64,000 bases of DNA from Tubulanus polymorphus (GCF_964204645.1 NC_134026.1:15152450-15216449); one strand, 5' to 3'; positions 43,001 through 53,064 are shown, numbered from the stretch's first letter. Notes: generated by a model from the sequence alone, not told the origin. A program made the numbers and translations.

Positions 43001-45122
43001 AGCCTAGTTGACCATCCTATGAGCCTGCCTTTTGTGCCCATTAGTCATTTTGGCCTGAATTTCAAGACCTGTAGTTTGTTTTTATTAAAATACTTTGGAT
43101 TTACTTTAGGAACGGATCAGATATCAGAGAGTCTCAATTCTCAATCAAATTCTCAATTCTCAGAACGGATCAGGTTTTTTGTACATTCATTTTTTATGCA
43201 AGTGCAGCCATCTCATCCATAACGAGAGAAATCCCACAATAAATAATTATTTATTGTGGAATTTCTCTCGTTATACTTCATACACGGATATTGTGTATTT
43301 TCTCGTCTCATCATCTCATCCATAGTCTTCATGCATGTGAAAAAGTGTTGTAGTCTTGAAATATGGTGATTGTTGAGCACTGTCATGTCATAGGAAACAT
43401 CTCCTTACGTGGATTTGGGGTAACCCAGTTTTTTGTTGTTGCCATGAAGGAAGCTTATTATTGAATTATATACAATTTTTCATTCATATTGTTGCCTACA
43501 TTCATTTTGTCACCACATTCAATTGTAATTTTGTATAGGTCATGACATCCAGTATAACTGTGGTGATTTTCATGATCATCGATTTATAAATGTGTTCAAT
43601 GGATATCTAGTATTGAAAGTGTCGGATTGTCTAGTATTCAAGAATTTTATTTAATTTTACTATCAACACACAGAAACAAGTTGGTTGAATTACCAATATA
43701 ATCTTAATGATCCTGACAAATTTCAGATCGAAAAAACCAAAGCTGTAGATCAGGAAATCAACCTCGTAATCGCACTGATAAGCAATTTGAAAATCTCAAT
43801 CAAACTTGCTTTAAAAGTAAAAGATGCGTCAAAGAAGTCTGTCCCATTAGTAACATCAGGGTGGCTAAAATACCCCGTCATTTAAGAACTGTACATGGAT
43901 TGCCAGATGTAAAAGCAAAAAACTGGAGGTTTGTAGAAATAAAAAACCTGGTTCCTTGTAACTTACAGGATTTGGTAGTTCCATATGTACCAGATGTACT
44001 AGCACGTCCACTCCGATGCAGTACTGGCAATCTTTTGTCATCACATCCCTACTGTCTTAAAACATTTGGCAGACGATGCTTCCAATCTATTGCCTCAACT
44101 TTGTGGAACTCTTTGGATTCAGAGATTCAGCAAATTGATGATCTGAACACATTTGAAACTTTCCAGAAAAGCATATGGACTTTAGCAGTTTTTCACTACC
44201 GTTAAAGCACTGGTGAACATTATTTTTGAATGAAACAGGCGCTGTATAAATGTATATATTATTATTATTATTATTGTTATATAAATTCATATCCTACCAA
44301 AGGTGTACCGGGTATTCTCGTGATTAGAAAACTTTGTTGGTGATTTACCTACCTAACTGAACTAGCGTGAAATGAAAAGCAACAATTATTGCACAGGATA
44401 TTTGGTTAAGATTTACTTAAAAAAATACAAATCATATTTATGCAAACACTGTTGTAAACCTATATTTAAATTCAATCTTCCAGGGAGTATTTTAAGATTG
44501 GTAGAAAAGTAAGATCGGACAGTAAAAATGTAAAGAAAAGGCCCAGGAAGAAATGTGATATTTGTAGTGTGGTAGTATTTAGGTTGGACAGGCATGTGTG
44601 TTCTGGTAGGTTTTTATCTTTTTCAATACTTCTGTTTTGCTAGGATTCTTGTTTCACACAAATTAATGTTTGGCGAGTGAGGTGTACAAAGATATTGAAA
44701 TCTACATGTTAAAATGTCGATGATATTATGTTTGAGTTTAAATATTGGTTTTGAGAAAGATAGTCCATTCCGAAAACAATTTCTGGTAATAATTTGAGAA
44801 CTGCCATGGTTTTCAATTCCGATGAAACATTTTTTCCACAGAGAAGTTTCATCTAGAGATATATCTAATGTTACACATTATCATGAAACATAGTTCTATA
44901 ATGCATTGCACTTTTATTTTTCATTTTATTCCTTATCAAAACAAGTCAAAATTCGCCCCGTTCAAATGAGCAAAGCGGTTACTTGTGAAACAGTTATCAA
45001 TTGAATCAATGTGAATTTTAAAATATTATGTTTTAGGCGAAAAAAATCATGAAAATCTTAGTCAGAAGGAAGAACAGAAAGAACCACAACAGCATGTTCT
45101 GGATTTTTGTTTTGTTCTCTAA
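31029..45122 (+). CDS. KMT5B/C (SUV4-20)-like histone methyltransferase gene with C-terminal zinc fingers; 5' end incomplete
   Basis: Exons proposed from splice sites with matching phases: about 31029-31146, 31260-31425, 31787-31899, 33350-33536, 33632-33768, 33859-33914, 42525-42638, 43727-43928, 44484-44605, 45037-45122. Every junction is GT-AG and every phase joins correctly. The first exon has [18 protein letters not shown], the start of the SUV4-20 catalytic region. The SET core and post-SET cysteines follow, then zinc-finger exons. SUV4-20 enzymes methylate histone H4 lysine 20 in chromatin. About 430 residues are covered. The initiator exon is not seen. The long sixth intron carries a 5.6-kb transposon, and the last codons and stop lie in a palindromic repeat. 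It could be a diverged paralogue rather than the orthologue, because the SET sequence departs from the usual one and zinc fingers are not typical. Confidence 0.75.
31787..33914 (+). other. SET and post-SET domain exons of the KMT5-like gene
   Basis: 31787-31899 encodes the strand before the core ([12 protein letters not shown]...TKYW). 33350-33536 encodes NDKIRPL...INDFSIVYS and [18 protein letters not shown], with the substrate/cofactor NHDC motif. 33632-33768 encodes [16 protein letters not shown], with the catalytic-type Tyr of the GEEITCYYG motif, then [10 protein letters not shown], the post-SET zinc cysteines. 33859-33914 is a short Ser-rich linker. The four core exons fit the SUV4-20 family in order, and all key residues are present. 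Confidence 0.85.
34019..34612 (+). repeat. R1-family repeat, left part, split by element A1
   Basis: Starts TTTTAGCCCACCTGGGACT; contains AATCAAGATGGCCGACTGGC and GCCACCAGGGGGAG. Its remaining part resumes at 40189 on the other side of A1, so A1 jumped into it. Confidence 0.55.
34655..34925 (+). pseudogene. Captured LINE reverse-transcriptase fragment in A1
   Basis: A broken frame shows [28 protein letters not shown], and a QGS-like block followed by LLFIVLAN-type residues in another frame. This is the RT palm region of a non-LTR element. The same scrap occurs in A2 at about 55435-55690. Confidence 0.6.
35709..36167. mobile_element. Foldback element inside A1
   Basis: Arms AAGATGAGGAC(...)GACTGAGTTTCAAGTCGTC and their complements at the right end enclose TCGACATA/GATATATCG-rich palindromes. 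A2 lacks it at the matching position (just after GTGACTGGCGTTG(T/C)TGAA), so the insertion is probably later than the A1/A2 split. A second partial copy of its motifs lies at 36190-36360. Confidence 0.6.
36448..38790 (-). repeat. 31-bp tandem array in A1
   Basis: Unit of the type TTGTCGCGGGCGATAAAACC plus AAAATAATGAA, about 75 units by length. Each unit holds TGTCGCGGGCGACA, itself an inverted repeat. Because 31 is not a multiple of three and the unit lacks stops on the minus strand, all three minus frames stay open for long stretches and encode rotations of one 31-residue peptide. It is not taken as a gene. Confidence 0.9.
40189..40660 (+). repeat. R1-family repeat, right part beyond A1
   Basis: Contains three modules with CAATCA(C/A)TTGCAAAATTGTAG and TCACCAGGGGGCGTTG, and ends near AAGTGGGTATGGTATCCCTAG, as does the copy at 27881-28895. 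Confidence 0.55.
40661..41164. other. Intronic DNA without recognised features
   Basis: No exon or repeat could be supported. Confidence 0.4.
41165..41450 (+). repeat. 24-bp minisatellite GATGGAGATGTTGGTAATGG(N4)
   Basis: About a dozen tandem units (GAT GGA GAT GTT GGT AAT GGT RAT). An open frame (Asp-Gly-Asp-Val-Gly-Asn-Gly repeats) results but lacks conserved flanks, and it lies in an intron. Confidence 0.8.
41640..41900 (+). repeat. R1-family fragment
   Basis: Shares AATCGGAC, AAGATGGCCATCC, TTTTTGGCCTGAATTCTGAG and GACCTGTAACTTCCTAATG with the copy at 34240-34340. Confidence 0.5.
42137..42482 (+). repeat. 54-bp direct repeat pair just upstream of the 42525 exon
   Basis: A block starting ATCTTACATATTATGGATAA and ending GGTATATTGGCAAGATGACA is present identically at about 42137-42190 and 42429-42482. 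The second copy sits 43 bases before an exon. Confidence 0.8.
42970..43640 (+). repeat. Degenerate R1-family copy
   Basis: Carries TTTTGGCCTGAATTTCAAGA, then further on ACCACATTCAATTGTAATTT and GGTCATGACAT in the family order. An unrelated hairpin (43219-43274) lies inside. Confidence 0.45.
43219..43274. repeat. Long near-perfect hairpin (56 bp)
   Basis: ATAACGAGAGAAAT(C)CCACAATAA is followed immediately by its complement, with a minimal loop at AATT. The motif CATCTCATCCAT appears before it and again at about 43307-43320. Small foldback insertion or structured RNA; undecided. Confidence 0.7.
43941..44285 (+). mobile_element. LINE 3'-end fragment in an intron of the SET gene
   Basis: The frame to 44205 ends with [32 protein letters not shown] and FETFQKSIW. 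This is the common C-terminal RxLRSS...GxRxFxxxxPxLWNSLP pattern of non-LTR retrotransposons. It is followed by GGCGCTGTATAAATGTATAT and (ATT)n, the typical 3' tail. Confidence 0.7.
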
Positions 45123-45490
45123 AAGATGGATGCCCGCCAAGTCCTGCAATGACCATGCATGTTTCCGTTATGAGCACTTGTAATGACGACTGTAAATGTT
45201 TTTACTAAGTGTATAGAATTCGAATTGAAATATATTGCCACTATTGGTCAGTATGTTGTATTGACTTCTTTTCAATTAGAATTCTATACATAATTACAAC
45301 ATTTTTTCCAGTGGTCATTACAGGACGTAAGTGGTCATAGCAGGACCTCAGTGCTCATTGCACGGCTTAGTGGGCATCCATATTTTAGAGAATAAAAATC
45401 AAACAAATCCAGTTCCAAAATTAAGTTTTAATGATGAATTTCAGGTCAGTTCAGTAGGTAGCATTTGACTAGTTGTACATGTTCTTTTGA
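45093..45490. mobile_element. Palindromic repeat P1, copy 1 (overlaps the SET gene stop)
   Basis: Ends are inverted: CTGGATTTTTGTTTTGTTCT...AAGATGGATGCCCGCC and the complement of GGGCATCCATATTTTAGAGA...AATCCAG. The core has TATAGAATTCGAATTGAAA and its complement. It contains GTCCTGCAATGACC motifs. The second copy, at 45990, is about 95% alike by eye, including about 80 bp beyond the right arm. Confidence 0.65.
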
Positions 45491-45989
45491 ATAATTTTTA
45501 AATTTCAAGTATATCAAAATATCGGTGAATCTTTCGTTGTTCGGTATTTTGATATACAAGTGTTGGGGATATAAGTATCAAAGATCTATATGATTCCTCT
45601 AGTAATCATTATAATGTTTCTCAGTTAACCTCGCCTTCCTCGGACATTTTTGACCTTTTGCTTTTAACTTGGACAAAATTTGGATTTACTTGGATTTAGT
45701 AGTTATCAAAATACTGGAAAGGTTTACATGAAAGATGTTCGATGAAGATATTTGAAAGATGTTCGATAAAGCATTTTCTGAATATCAAATTACTGGAAAG
45801 GTTTTTATGAAAGACGTTCCCAAGAAGGTTCAAGGAAACGGCAAATTAAAATCAATTGTAGAAAAGCAGAACAAATCTGCTGGTAATAAACGCTATGGAT
45901 TCGAGAAGTTGTAAATTATAGGTTTACAAAAAGCAAATTTTCCAAAAAGTAACATATTGCGTATGTTAAATAATTCACTGACTTGAAAA
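45491..45989. other. Anonymous DNA between P1 copies
   Basis: Only a short palindrome around TATCAAAATA (45508-45556) is seen. Confidence 0.4.
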
Positions 45990-46430
45990 TATGATGTTCT
46001 GGATTTTTGTTTTGTTCTCTAAAAGATGGATGCCCGCCAAGTCCTGCAATGACCACTGAGGTCCAGCAATGACCATGTATGTTTTCGTTATGAGCACTTG
46101 TAATGACGACTGTAAATGTTTTTACTAAGTGTATAGAATTCGAATTGAAATATATTGCCACTATTGGTCAGTATGTTGTATTGACTTCTTTTCAATTAGA
46201 ATTCTATACATGATTACAACATTTTTTTCCAGTGGTCATTACAGGACGTAAGTGGTCATAGCAGGACCTCAGTGCTCATTGCACGACTTAGTGGGCATCC
46301 ATATTTTAGAGAATAAAAATCAAACAAATCCAGTTCCAAAATTAAGTTTTAATGATTAATTCCAGATCAGTTCAGTAGGTAGCATTTGACTAGTTGTACA
46401 TGTTTTTTTAAATAATTTTTAGATTTCAAG
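45990..46430. mobile_element. Palindromic repeat P1, copy 2
   Basis: Matches 45093-45490, with an extra GACCACTGAGGTCCAGCAAT unit in its left arm (about 46047-46070). Confidence 0.65.
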
Positions 46431-47606
46431 CTCAAAAAATCTAACTAACCATGCTTAAAGAGGCCTAACGGTCCTCTTTTTTCCTGGTTGGGCTAGGTTT
46501 TATTGATATTGCAATAAATGGAGGCATTACAATTTTTGTGCATAAAAAGTAGAAATAGATTTCTTGGTCTAAATTCAGACAGTGTATAAATTGTTGATAC
46601 GTTTGTAAGTCATTGACCTGATAATGACTGTTTAGATTTGTGACAAACTGCTAATAAATCGTATCACTTCATTAACATAATTGTTCTGTTTTGATTTGCC
46701 TTTTTCATATTTGGTCGTGTAGATATTCATGTCGCTATAGGTTCCGTGGATAGGCTATAGGCCTCTGAACATCACTGATTTATCTACCATGAAGCCTTAC
46801 TTCATTTCGCTTCTAATTATGGCAGATTTAGTCGAATTTACTGTAGTTAGTTTTACAGCCTATCTAACAAAAGGTATATCGAATTTCAACCTTCTGCTGT
46901 GACCTTCCACGCGTACGTACTTTGTTGCCATTAAAATTACGAATGGCAGAATTGGAAAGTGAGGCCAGTGGAAATCAGAGCTTTCCTTTAACGCCATGGG
47001 CCATCAATGAAGCTAATCTAAATCTAAAAAATAGCTCATTTGAAATATAATGTCATACCTTCTATCCCGAATGAACAACAGATTATTACTAATGAAACCC
47101 ACCAAGGATGATTGTTTGTTAGTTTCGTAAACTTTTTTTGTGGGAAAAGCTGTATAATCACAATATCTTAGTCAAATCATGGACGTACTTAACTAGATAA
47201 TCGTGAGAACGATTCACCGTTTACGTTGAATTTGATCGGTGAAACACAATCCAAAATATCTGTACCATAGTGTCCATCTGTTTAAAAATTGGCCTCAATG
47301 CTCACAACCTGTTGAGGACCTACATAACGACAACTGAGGAATTGCAATGACCAAATTTACCGGGACAATATAAAAATGATCAGGGGTAGGTACGGGTTTA
47401 GCGATTTTAGGTTGAAACTGGTTGGAGTCTGCATTGTCTTATGAATATGCCTTAGACTATCTTTTAAATTCTAATGCCTACAGGTCTGGGAGGTTGTAAG
47501 ACCATCGGGGCTATATAGAGATTCTTGCGATGTGTTAGGAGGTACTCAGGCTAAGGGACGCATAAAGGTAATCAGACATTTAGACTGATGCTCATTTTTA
47601 CAGATC
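46431..47606. other. Anonymous DNA without recognised genes
   Basis: No frame, domain or clear repeat. Confidence 0.45.
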
Positions 47607-47790
47607 CATCTAAGTCCACTAAGTCCTGCAATGCCCACTACGTTCTGCAATGACCACTGAGGTCCTGCAATATCTAATACGTTCTACAATTACCAATTAA
47701 GTCCTGTAATGACCACTGAAGTCCTACAATGACCACTGAAGTCCCGCAATGACCACTGACGTCCCGCAATGACCGTTGTGGTCATTACAG
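47607..47790. repeat. P1-related tandem repeat (AAGTCCTGCAATGACCACTG type)
   Basis: Seven or eight imperfect units of about 20-22 bp, then the inverse GGTCATTACAGGAC. Same motif as in P1 arms. Confidence 0.7.
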
Positions 47791-47863
47791 GACGCACATA
47801 TGGGGACACGGTCAAACAGTTTGGTCATTTGGGGACCCAACAGTGGTCATTCGGAGACTTCGG

Positions 47864-47875
47864 TTATTATTATTA

Positions 47876-47931
<56 letters not shown>

Positions 47932-47957
47932 ATTATTATTATTATTATTATTATTAT
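47864..47957. repeat. (TTA)n microsatellite
   Basis: Some thirty TTA units, nearly pure. Confidence 0.9.
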
Positions 47958-49269
47958 TTTCTTTTTCACACTGGATCTTACTGAAAGGATATAAACAACT
48001 GCAATTTACTTTCACTGTTGATGAAACCATTCTGGATCACAAGTACTACGCTGCATTGACAAATACCGTATGTAACATTAATTAGAATTGCACTGTTTAC
48101 TCACTGTGAGCCTCTAAACATCGAAATTTAAGCCCGATTCAAACAGTATCCATATACGTATATGTATTGTATACGTGTCTTATGCCCACAGTGCCTCCTA
48201 AGTACGTGTGTTTGTGTGTCTATCCTAAAATGCATTGATAGAACTGTGTTGTTCTAGATCTGTAGTAAAGACGTAAGCAGTAGTGATATTTTTATCTGTT
48301 CTACAAGTCGATTGTTTTGCCGTTGAATTAGGACATTGCTCGACTGAACGCAACTGAGGAATTTTTAATAGCCTTGTTTGTGTGTGTGCCGTATACAAGT
48401 TAGATAGCATATATAGCTTCGAATTCGGCAACACTAGTTAGTGAGCATCATATATAGGCTTTAATACTTCGAATTCGGCTAGTAACAAGAATATTGCTCA
48501 ACGGATTTACTTGAAACTTACGTGAGATGTACGGAACACATGTACCTTGAGGTGAGTCTAATGGCTCTTTGATTGGGGACCCAGTTCACACACCAGGGGG
48601 CGTTTTACTTTTGCAAATTCTGACATCGAAAAGTTACTGTGTGAGAAAAATTTTTGTCTTTGAGTTTTCAGCTTCGGCCGGGCACGAAAGTTGTTCATGA
48701 CAGCCCGGAGGCTAAAAAAGTCAGTGGCACGCCCTATCTGCGATTAACCGTTTGGGCTCGACGGGCTCGAAAATGGGCCCCCAAATACAAGAGATTTTTG
48801 CTCCTAGGTCCTTAACCGTTGGAGATAGAATTGTAGTTGCACCGAGTGATCAGTAGCCCTTGACAAGACGCTTGTATTGATGTATGGTATAACTATGTAA
48901 CTCATATGGTTCTCCAGTAGCGCCACCTATAAGACGCTGGAAAACACATTTTCATCTATATCGACTAAGGGTACTAATGGATTTCTTTAAAAATTGATAC
49001 ACATGTACCTGGTTACTAAACGAATCGAACCCCTTATATGACTAGTTCCCATTTTAACCACTAGGGGGCGTAAATTTTGAAAAATCGATTTCAGAATCCA
49101 TTTTTCGCATTGAATGCGGTCTGTTTATTATGAAAATCACAAAACTTGGTATAAGTACAAAGACATGTGTAATATGCCATCCTGCATAATTAGTTCATAC
49201 AACTGCCACCAGGGGACCTTGAAAATGATTTTTGCTCCTAGGTCCTTAACCGTTTGCGATAGAATCGAG
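47958..49269. other. Repeat-rich DNA, no gene
   Basis: A block TTTTTGCTCCTAGGTCCTTA occurs at about 48797 and again at 49228, each followed by CAGTAGCCCTTG-like text. AGGGGGCG motifs lie at 48597 and 49063. No exon recognised. Confidence 0.4.
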
Positions 49270-49384
49270 GTTGCAATGTGCGCGTAGTAGCCCTTGTGGG
49301 TCAACATATCCATGTCATAAGTTGACCCCTAGGTGGCGCTCCTTTAAAAAGGGGAACGTTATGAACTGCTTTCGGTGAAATGTT

Positions 49385-51475
49385 CCCTTACAAAAAATTC
49401 ACACATGTTATATGTGTGAATAACACACATTACATGTGTGAAAGGTGTGAAAGACACAGAAAACACATGTGATTCCAGCTATCACATGTGTGATCTGTGT
49501 TGTGGAGCATATCACATGTGTGAATAACACATGATCACATGTGTGATTCTGAAATACATGTGTGATTGAGAAATACATGTGTGATTCACACATGTGATTG
49601 GCTCAACAACACAGATCACATGTGTAACCGCTAGGATCACACGTGTCATTAGAATAACACATGTGATTAACATCAGTTATTCCAATCTACAACACAGTGT
49701 GAATATTTCGGATATGAACCATTCCCATGTTGGTTCCAAATTCTGAACATCTGCATTTTAGTCATAGAATCCATGTTGGAATAAGAATATTTCCATAACT
49801 GTACTCGTTATTTCAACATTTTCAACACATGGTTAGATTTTATCTAACACTGACACCCCTACTGTGCAAAAACCAAGAACCAATGTCCACGGACTAGTGA
49901 GTTTGTATTTTCATTCGGCTAAATAAATAAAATAAGGTTATGATATGTTTTTACATTCGCTGTTGAGTTCTAAAAAAATATTAATATTCAAAAACGACTT
50001 TTAAAAAATTAGCAGGTATTTACGGGATTCGAACCGTTGACGACGGCTAGCAAAGGACTTGGAATGAGCATGCAGGCACGCACGGCGCCATTTGCAATTA
50101 TTTCGAGGATAGTCGCTGCTGTTTTTAATCAATTTTGATGGTTAATTTCTTAGTTCGAAAAGTCTGGTGTTTGAATCCAAGCTCAAAAGCAAGTATTATT
50201 GTGTTTCGTCAAATATTCATAGTCGATGATGTTAATTGAATGTACTGTAATCGGTAAAATCAGTGGCGTGTACCAATCAATCAATTAAATCAAATTCATC
50301 CAAACTTTATTTCATGGACATGATTGATGCATTACAAATATTTCATGATTGATGCATGCAAAGTACAACATGTCCATGCCTAACAAGTAGGCCTAGATTA
50401 CACCATGAACTATTTTTAAATCACGATATGTCCAGGAATAAGACACTCGTTTGCATACTAATACTATATTTTATAATTCCTAAACTGAATGCTCAGCCGG
50501 TATTGAACAGTATTTGCCAATTCTTTCTACATTGGAATGAATCATTTACAAATTAAAATGGAATTTTCCGTTATTAATCTAGGGAGTCAGTACATTTCCT
50601 CGAGTAGTAATTTATCTACACGGAGAATGAAACGTATACTTTCAGCCGGAACAAATTACTGAAAAAGAGGTTTTGAGTCCTGTTATGGTAAGTGTTGATT
50701 GAAAAAATTTATAAGCTAGTGTTACAATAGCGCCGTTTTTCGTCTGGTTTCACTTATCATAATAATGTAACTTTGGCTTTTTTCATCAGATGATTGATAT
50801 TAGGGATATTGATTTATTGATTTATTGTTTGGAATTGTGTGTAGTATTTAAATGTTTTATAATTTTGTCTCATTCCAGATCATGTTCTGAATTGTAGATT
50901 GGGGGTTACCGCGGCCCAAATTAGAAAGAAGATTGGACAAATGCTGAAACAGTATAAATTGACGAAGTAAATCTGTAAATATTTGAAAATAAAATTCCCA
51001 TTAACATGTAAGCTTACACAAGTGAGTTATTACATTTGGTTGGTAATTTTGAAACTTCATTTTGTTTTGCCAATATGCAGATCTCCTTTCAGGCAATGAG
51101 TTTTTAGGAAATTGTGAAGTATGGATGAAACATCATGTCCAATGAAGGAAGTGGTCAAATTTTGACCATTATGAATGTGTACTTATACTTCTTCTTGAAT
51201 ACAGTCGTGTGGAGCTGGAACAATGAGGATGACTGCAGATCACATGCGTTATAAATCACACATAACTGTGTTATATGACATGTGTGATTTACATTCAGGG
51301 CTGTATCACACGTGTGATTCACATGTGTAAAAATGGGACAAAATCACATGTGTGATTTAGAAAATCACACGTGTGATTCACATACAGAATCACATGTGTG
51401 ATAATGTCCCATTTTTACACATGTGAATCACACGTGTTTTTAAAAAAAATCACATGTGTAATTTTTTTGTAAGGG
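49385..51475. mobile_element. TIR transposon (2.1 kb) with ACACATGTGTGAT-rich ends, nested in B2
   Basis: Termini CCCTTACAAAAAATT and the complement AATTTTTTTGTAAGGG. Next to each end lie many copies of CACATGTG and TCACATGTGTGATT (49400-49690 and 51235-51450). The flank is TT on both sides, and alignment with B1 gives an empty site, so a 2-bp duplication is likely. No transposase frame; nonautonomous. Superfamily not assigned. Confidence 0.65.
50022..50091 (-). other. tRNA-like promoter pair (possible SINE head)
   Basis: On the minus strand TGGCGCCGTGC (A-box-like) is followed about 42 bases later by GGTTCGAATCC, a perfect B-box. Stems are poor, so it is not a functional tRNA. Confidence 0.3.
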
Positions 51476-51547
51476 TTTGCACGCACCCTTGTACGACATT
51501 GTATCCAGCAAGGCAGAAACCCGTTATCGCTGCTTTGCAGCTATATT

Positions 51548-51757
51548 TAGGGTTTTCTGTTATTTCACAGAAAACCCTATTGATATCCGTGTGATTATTA
51601 GGGTTTTCTGTTATTTCACAGAAAACCCTATTGATATCCGCGTGATTATTATTAGGGTTTTCTGTTATTTCACAGAAAACCCTATTGATATCCGCGTGAT
51701 TATTATTAGGGTTTTCTGTTATTTCACAGAAAACCCTATTGATATCCGCGTGATTAT
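51548..51757. repeat. Terminal hairpin module of A2 in four tandem copies
   Basis: AGGGTTTTCTG-TTATTTCA-CAGAAAACCCT plus ATTGATATCCGYGTGATTAT, unit about 52-54 bp, near-identical copies. Confidence 0.9.
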
Positions 51758-53064
51758 TATTATTATTATTTTCTTCCACACTATTTTTACCAAAAGAACA
51801 TGGGCTTTGTTACCTTACCGCTGTTTCATATACAATCCATATAATATCGTTCAGCTCACTGAGATCTACAAATAGCCCGCGTGTTTTTTCACGAATCGTC
51901 GTTACAAAAGCGCTGTCGGGCTGTAAACATCGAAAATTTAGCCCCGTTCAATGGGGCGACATGTTTTTCGAGTCGTCATCCCGAAATCAACCCGCAGGCC
52001 GACTGTCACTTCGATTATCAATTCAAGTATAAATGAACTAATTTATTGCCGCAGACTTCACATTCAGTCGCGGTCTTCAAACAGTGATTTTAACAATAGC
52101 CCATTTTCCTCATCAAATCATATTACCGATACACTGGAAATTTACTACTTTAGATTTTAAAAGCACTGTCGAGCCGTAAACATCGACGAATCGACGTGTG
52201 TTACTACATCGACGTTCCGGGGATGAGCTGCGAGTTTCTCCTCATCATGAGAATCAAATCGAGGACAAATTAATTTATTACTACCAGTGATTTGGCTGCG
52301 GGTTTCAAGGAGTTCGTTTAACAATACCAATTTTTCTTTACCGAATTAACCGTGTATTTACTAAGATAAATCTTTAGTGTACCGGGGAATCGTAGGCCTA
52401 AACTAAACAGGCCGAAGAGATATGGCGGAGAAAAGCTGTTATGTCGACGAGGTATCAAAATAAAAGAATATATTACTTTATTCGGCCGCGGGCTTCAACC
52501 ATTTATCAATACTCTATAGGCCTATTTCCTACAGTACATACCGATCATTGTCAAATCCACAAGGTATTTACTAAATACAAGTATATAACACAATCCTTTC
52601 CGTATGCTGGACTCACACTTGACATTCGGAGTAAGCGTTCGCTGTGGGGGAAAGGGATCGTTCGCTGTGTCGCTTGAAGTGTTTATCGAGTTTGACGCGG
52701 CTTTAGGCCTACCGGTACTGAGCTTTACTCAAACAAACAAACAAACACAGTATAATTGTTGCGTTTATTAACGGACTCATTGGATTGAACTTCAAAACAA
52801 AATTTACGATATTTAGGTGGGTTGTTATTCAATAGGCCTACGACCAATCTGTCCGGATGTTTTAGGCCTACGCATATACATAGGCCTACATAGGCTAGTA
52901 GCCTCTACTAGGTTAAGCGTTGGCTGTGGGGGAAAGGAGATCGTTCGCTGTGTCGCTTGAAGTGTTTATCGAGTTTTACGCGACCTTAAGGCTTTAGTAT
53001 GGTGGCTGATAAGATAAAAAAAACACGAATATGCAAATGAGGGCGACATTACGACAAAACGACA

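Larger units (their letters stand above)
42525..45122 (+). other. Zinc-finger and terminal exons of the KMT5-like gene
   Basis: 42525-42638 is an acidic linker joined in phase 1. 43727-43928 encodes [20 protein letters not shown] followed by RTVH (C-x4-C-x12-H-x4-H). 44484-44605 is a basic stretch then [16 protein letters not shown], a finger-like cysteine/histidine group. 45037-45122 is Gln/Glu-rich and ends with VLDFCFVL and TAA. The phase chain 1-1-2-1 holds across all of them, which supports one transcript. Confidence 0.65.
49270..51545 (-). mobile_element. Helentron-like element B2, left end, split by a TIR element
   Basis: On the minus strand the left end CAGCGATAACGGGTTTCTGC (51539-51510) matches B1 at 5873. 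It continues to about 51476 and resumes at 49384 with CATTTCACC...GCCACCTAGGGGTCAAC and ACATGGATATGTTG, as in B1 to about 6060. The right end was not found. It abuts the right end of A2 head to tail. Confidence 0.6.

Noticed and set aside
43685-43885. 66-codon frame as a separate gene
   Set aside because: A different phase of the exon 43727-43928. The spliced phase gives the zinc-finger cysteines and histidines.
47769-47994. Poly-Tyr and poly-Ile frames
   Set aside because: Translations of the (TTA)n microsatellite.
50022-50091. Functional tRNA gene
   Set aside because: B-box is good but the acceptor, D and anticodon stems do not pair.
51450-51875. Frames with repeated ENP(I/N)-type peptides
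   Set aside because: They translate the tandem terminal hairpin module of A2.
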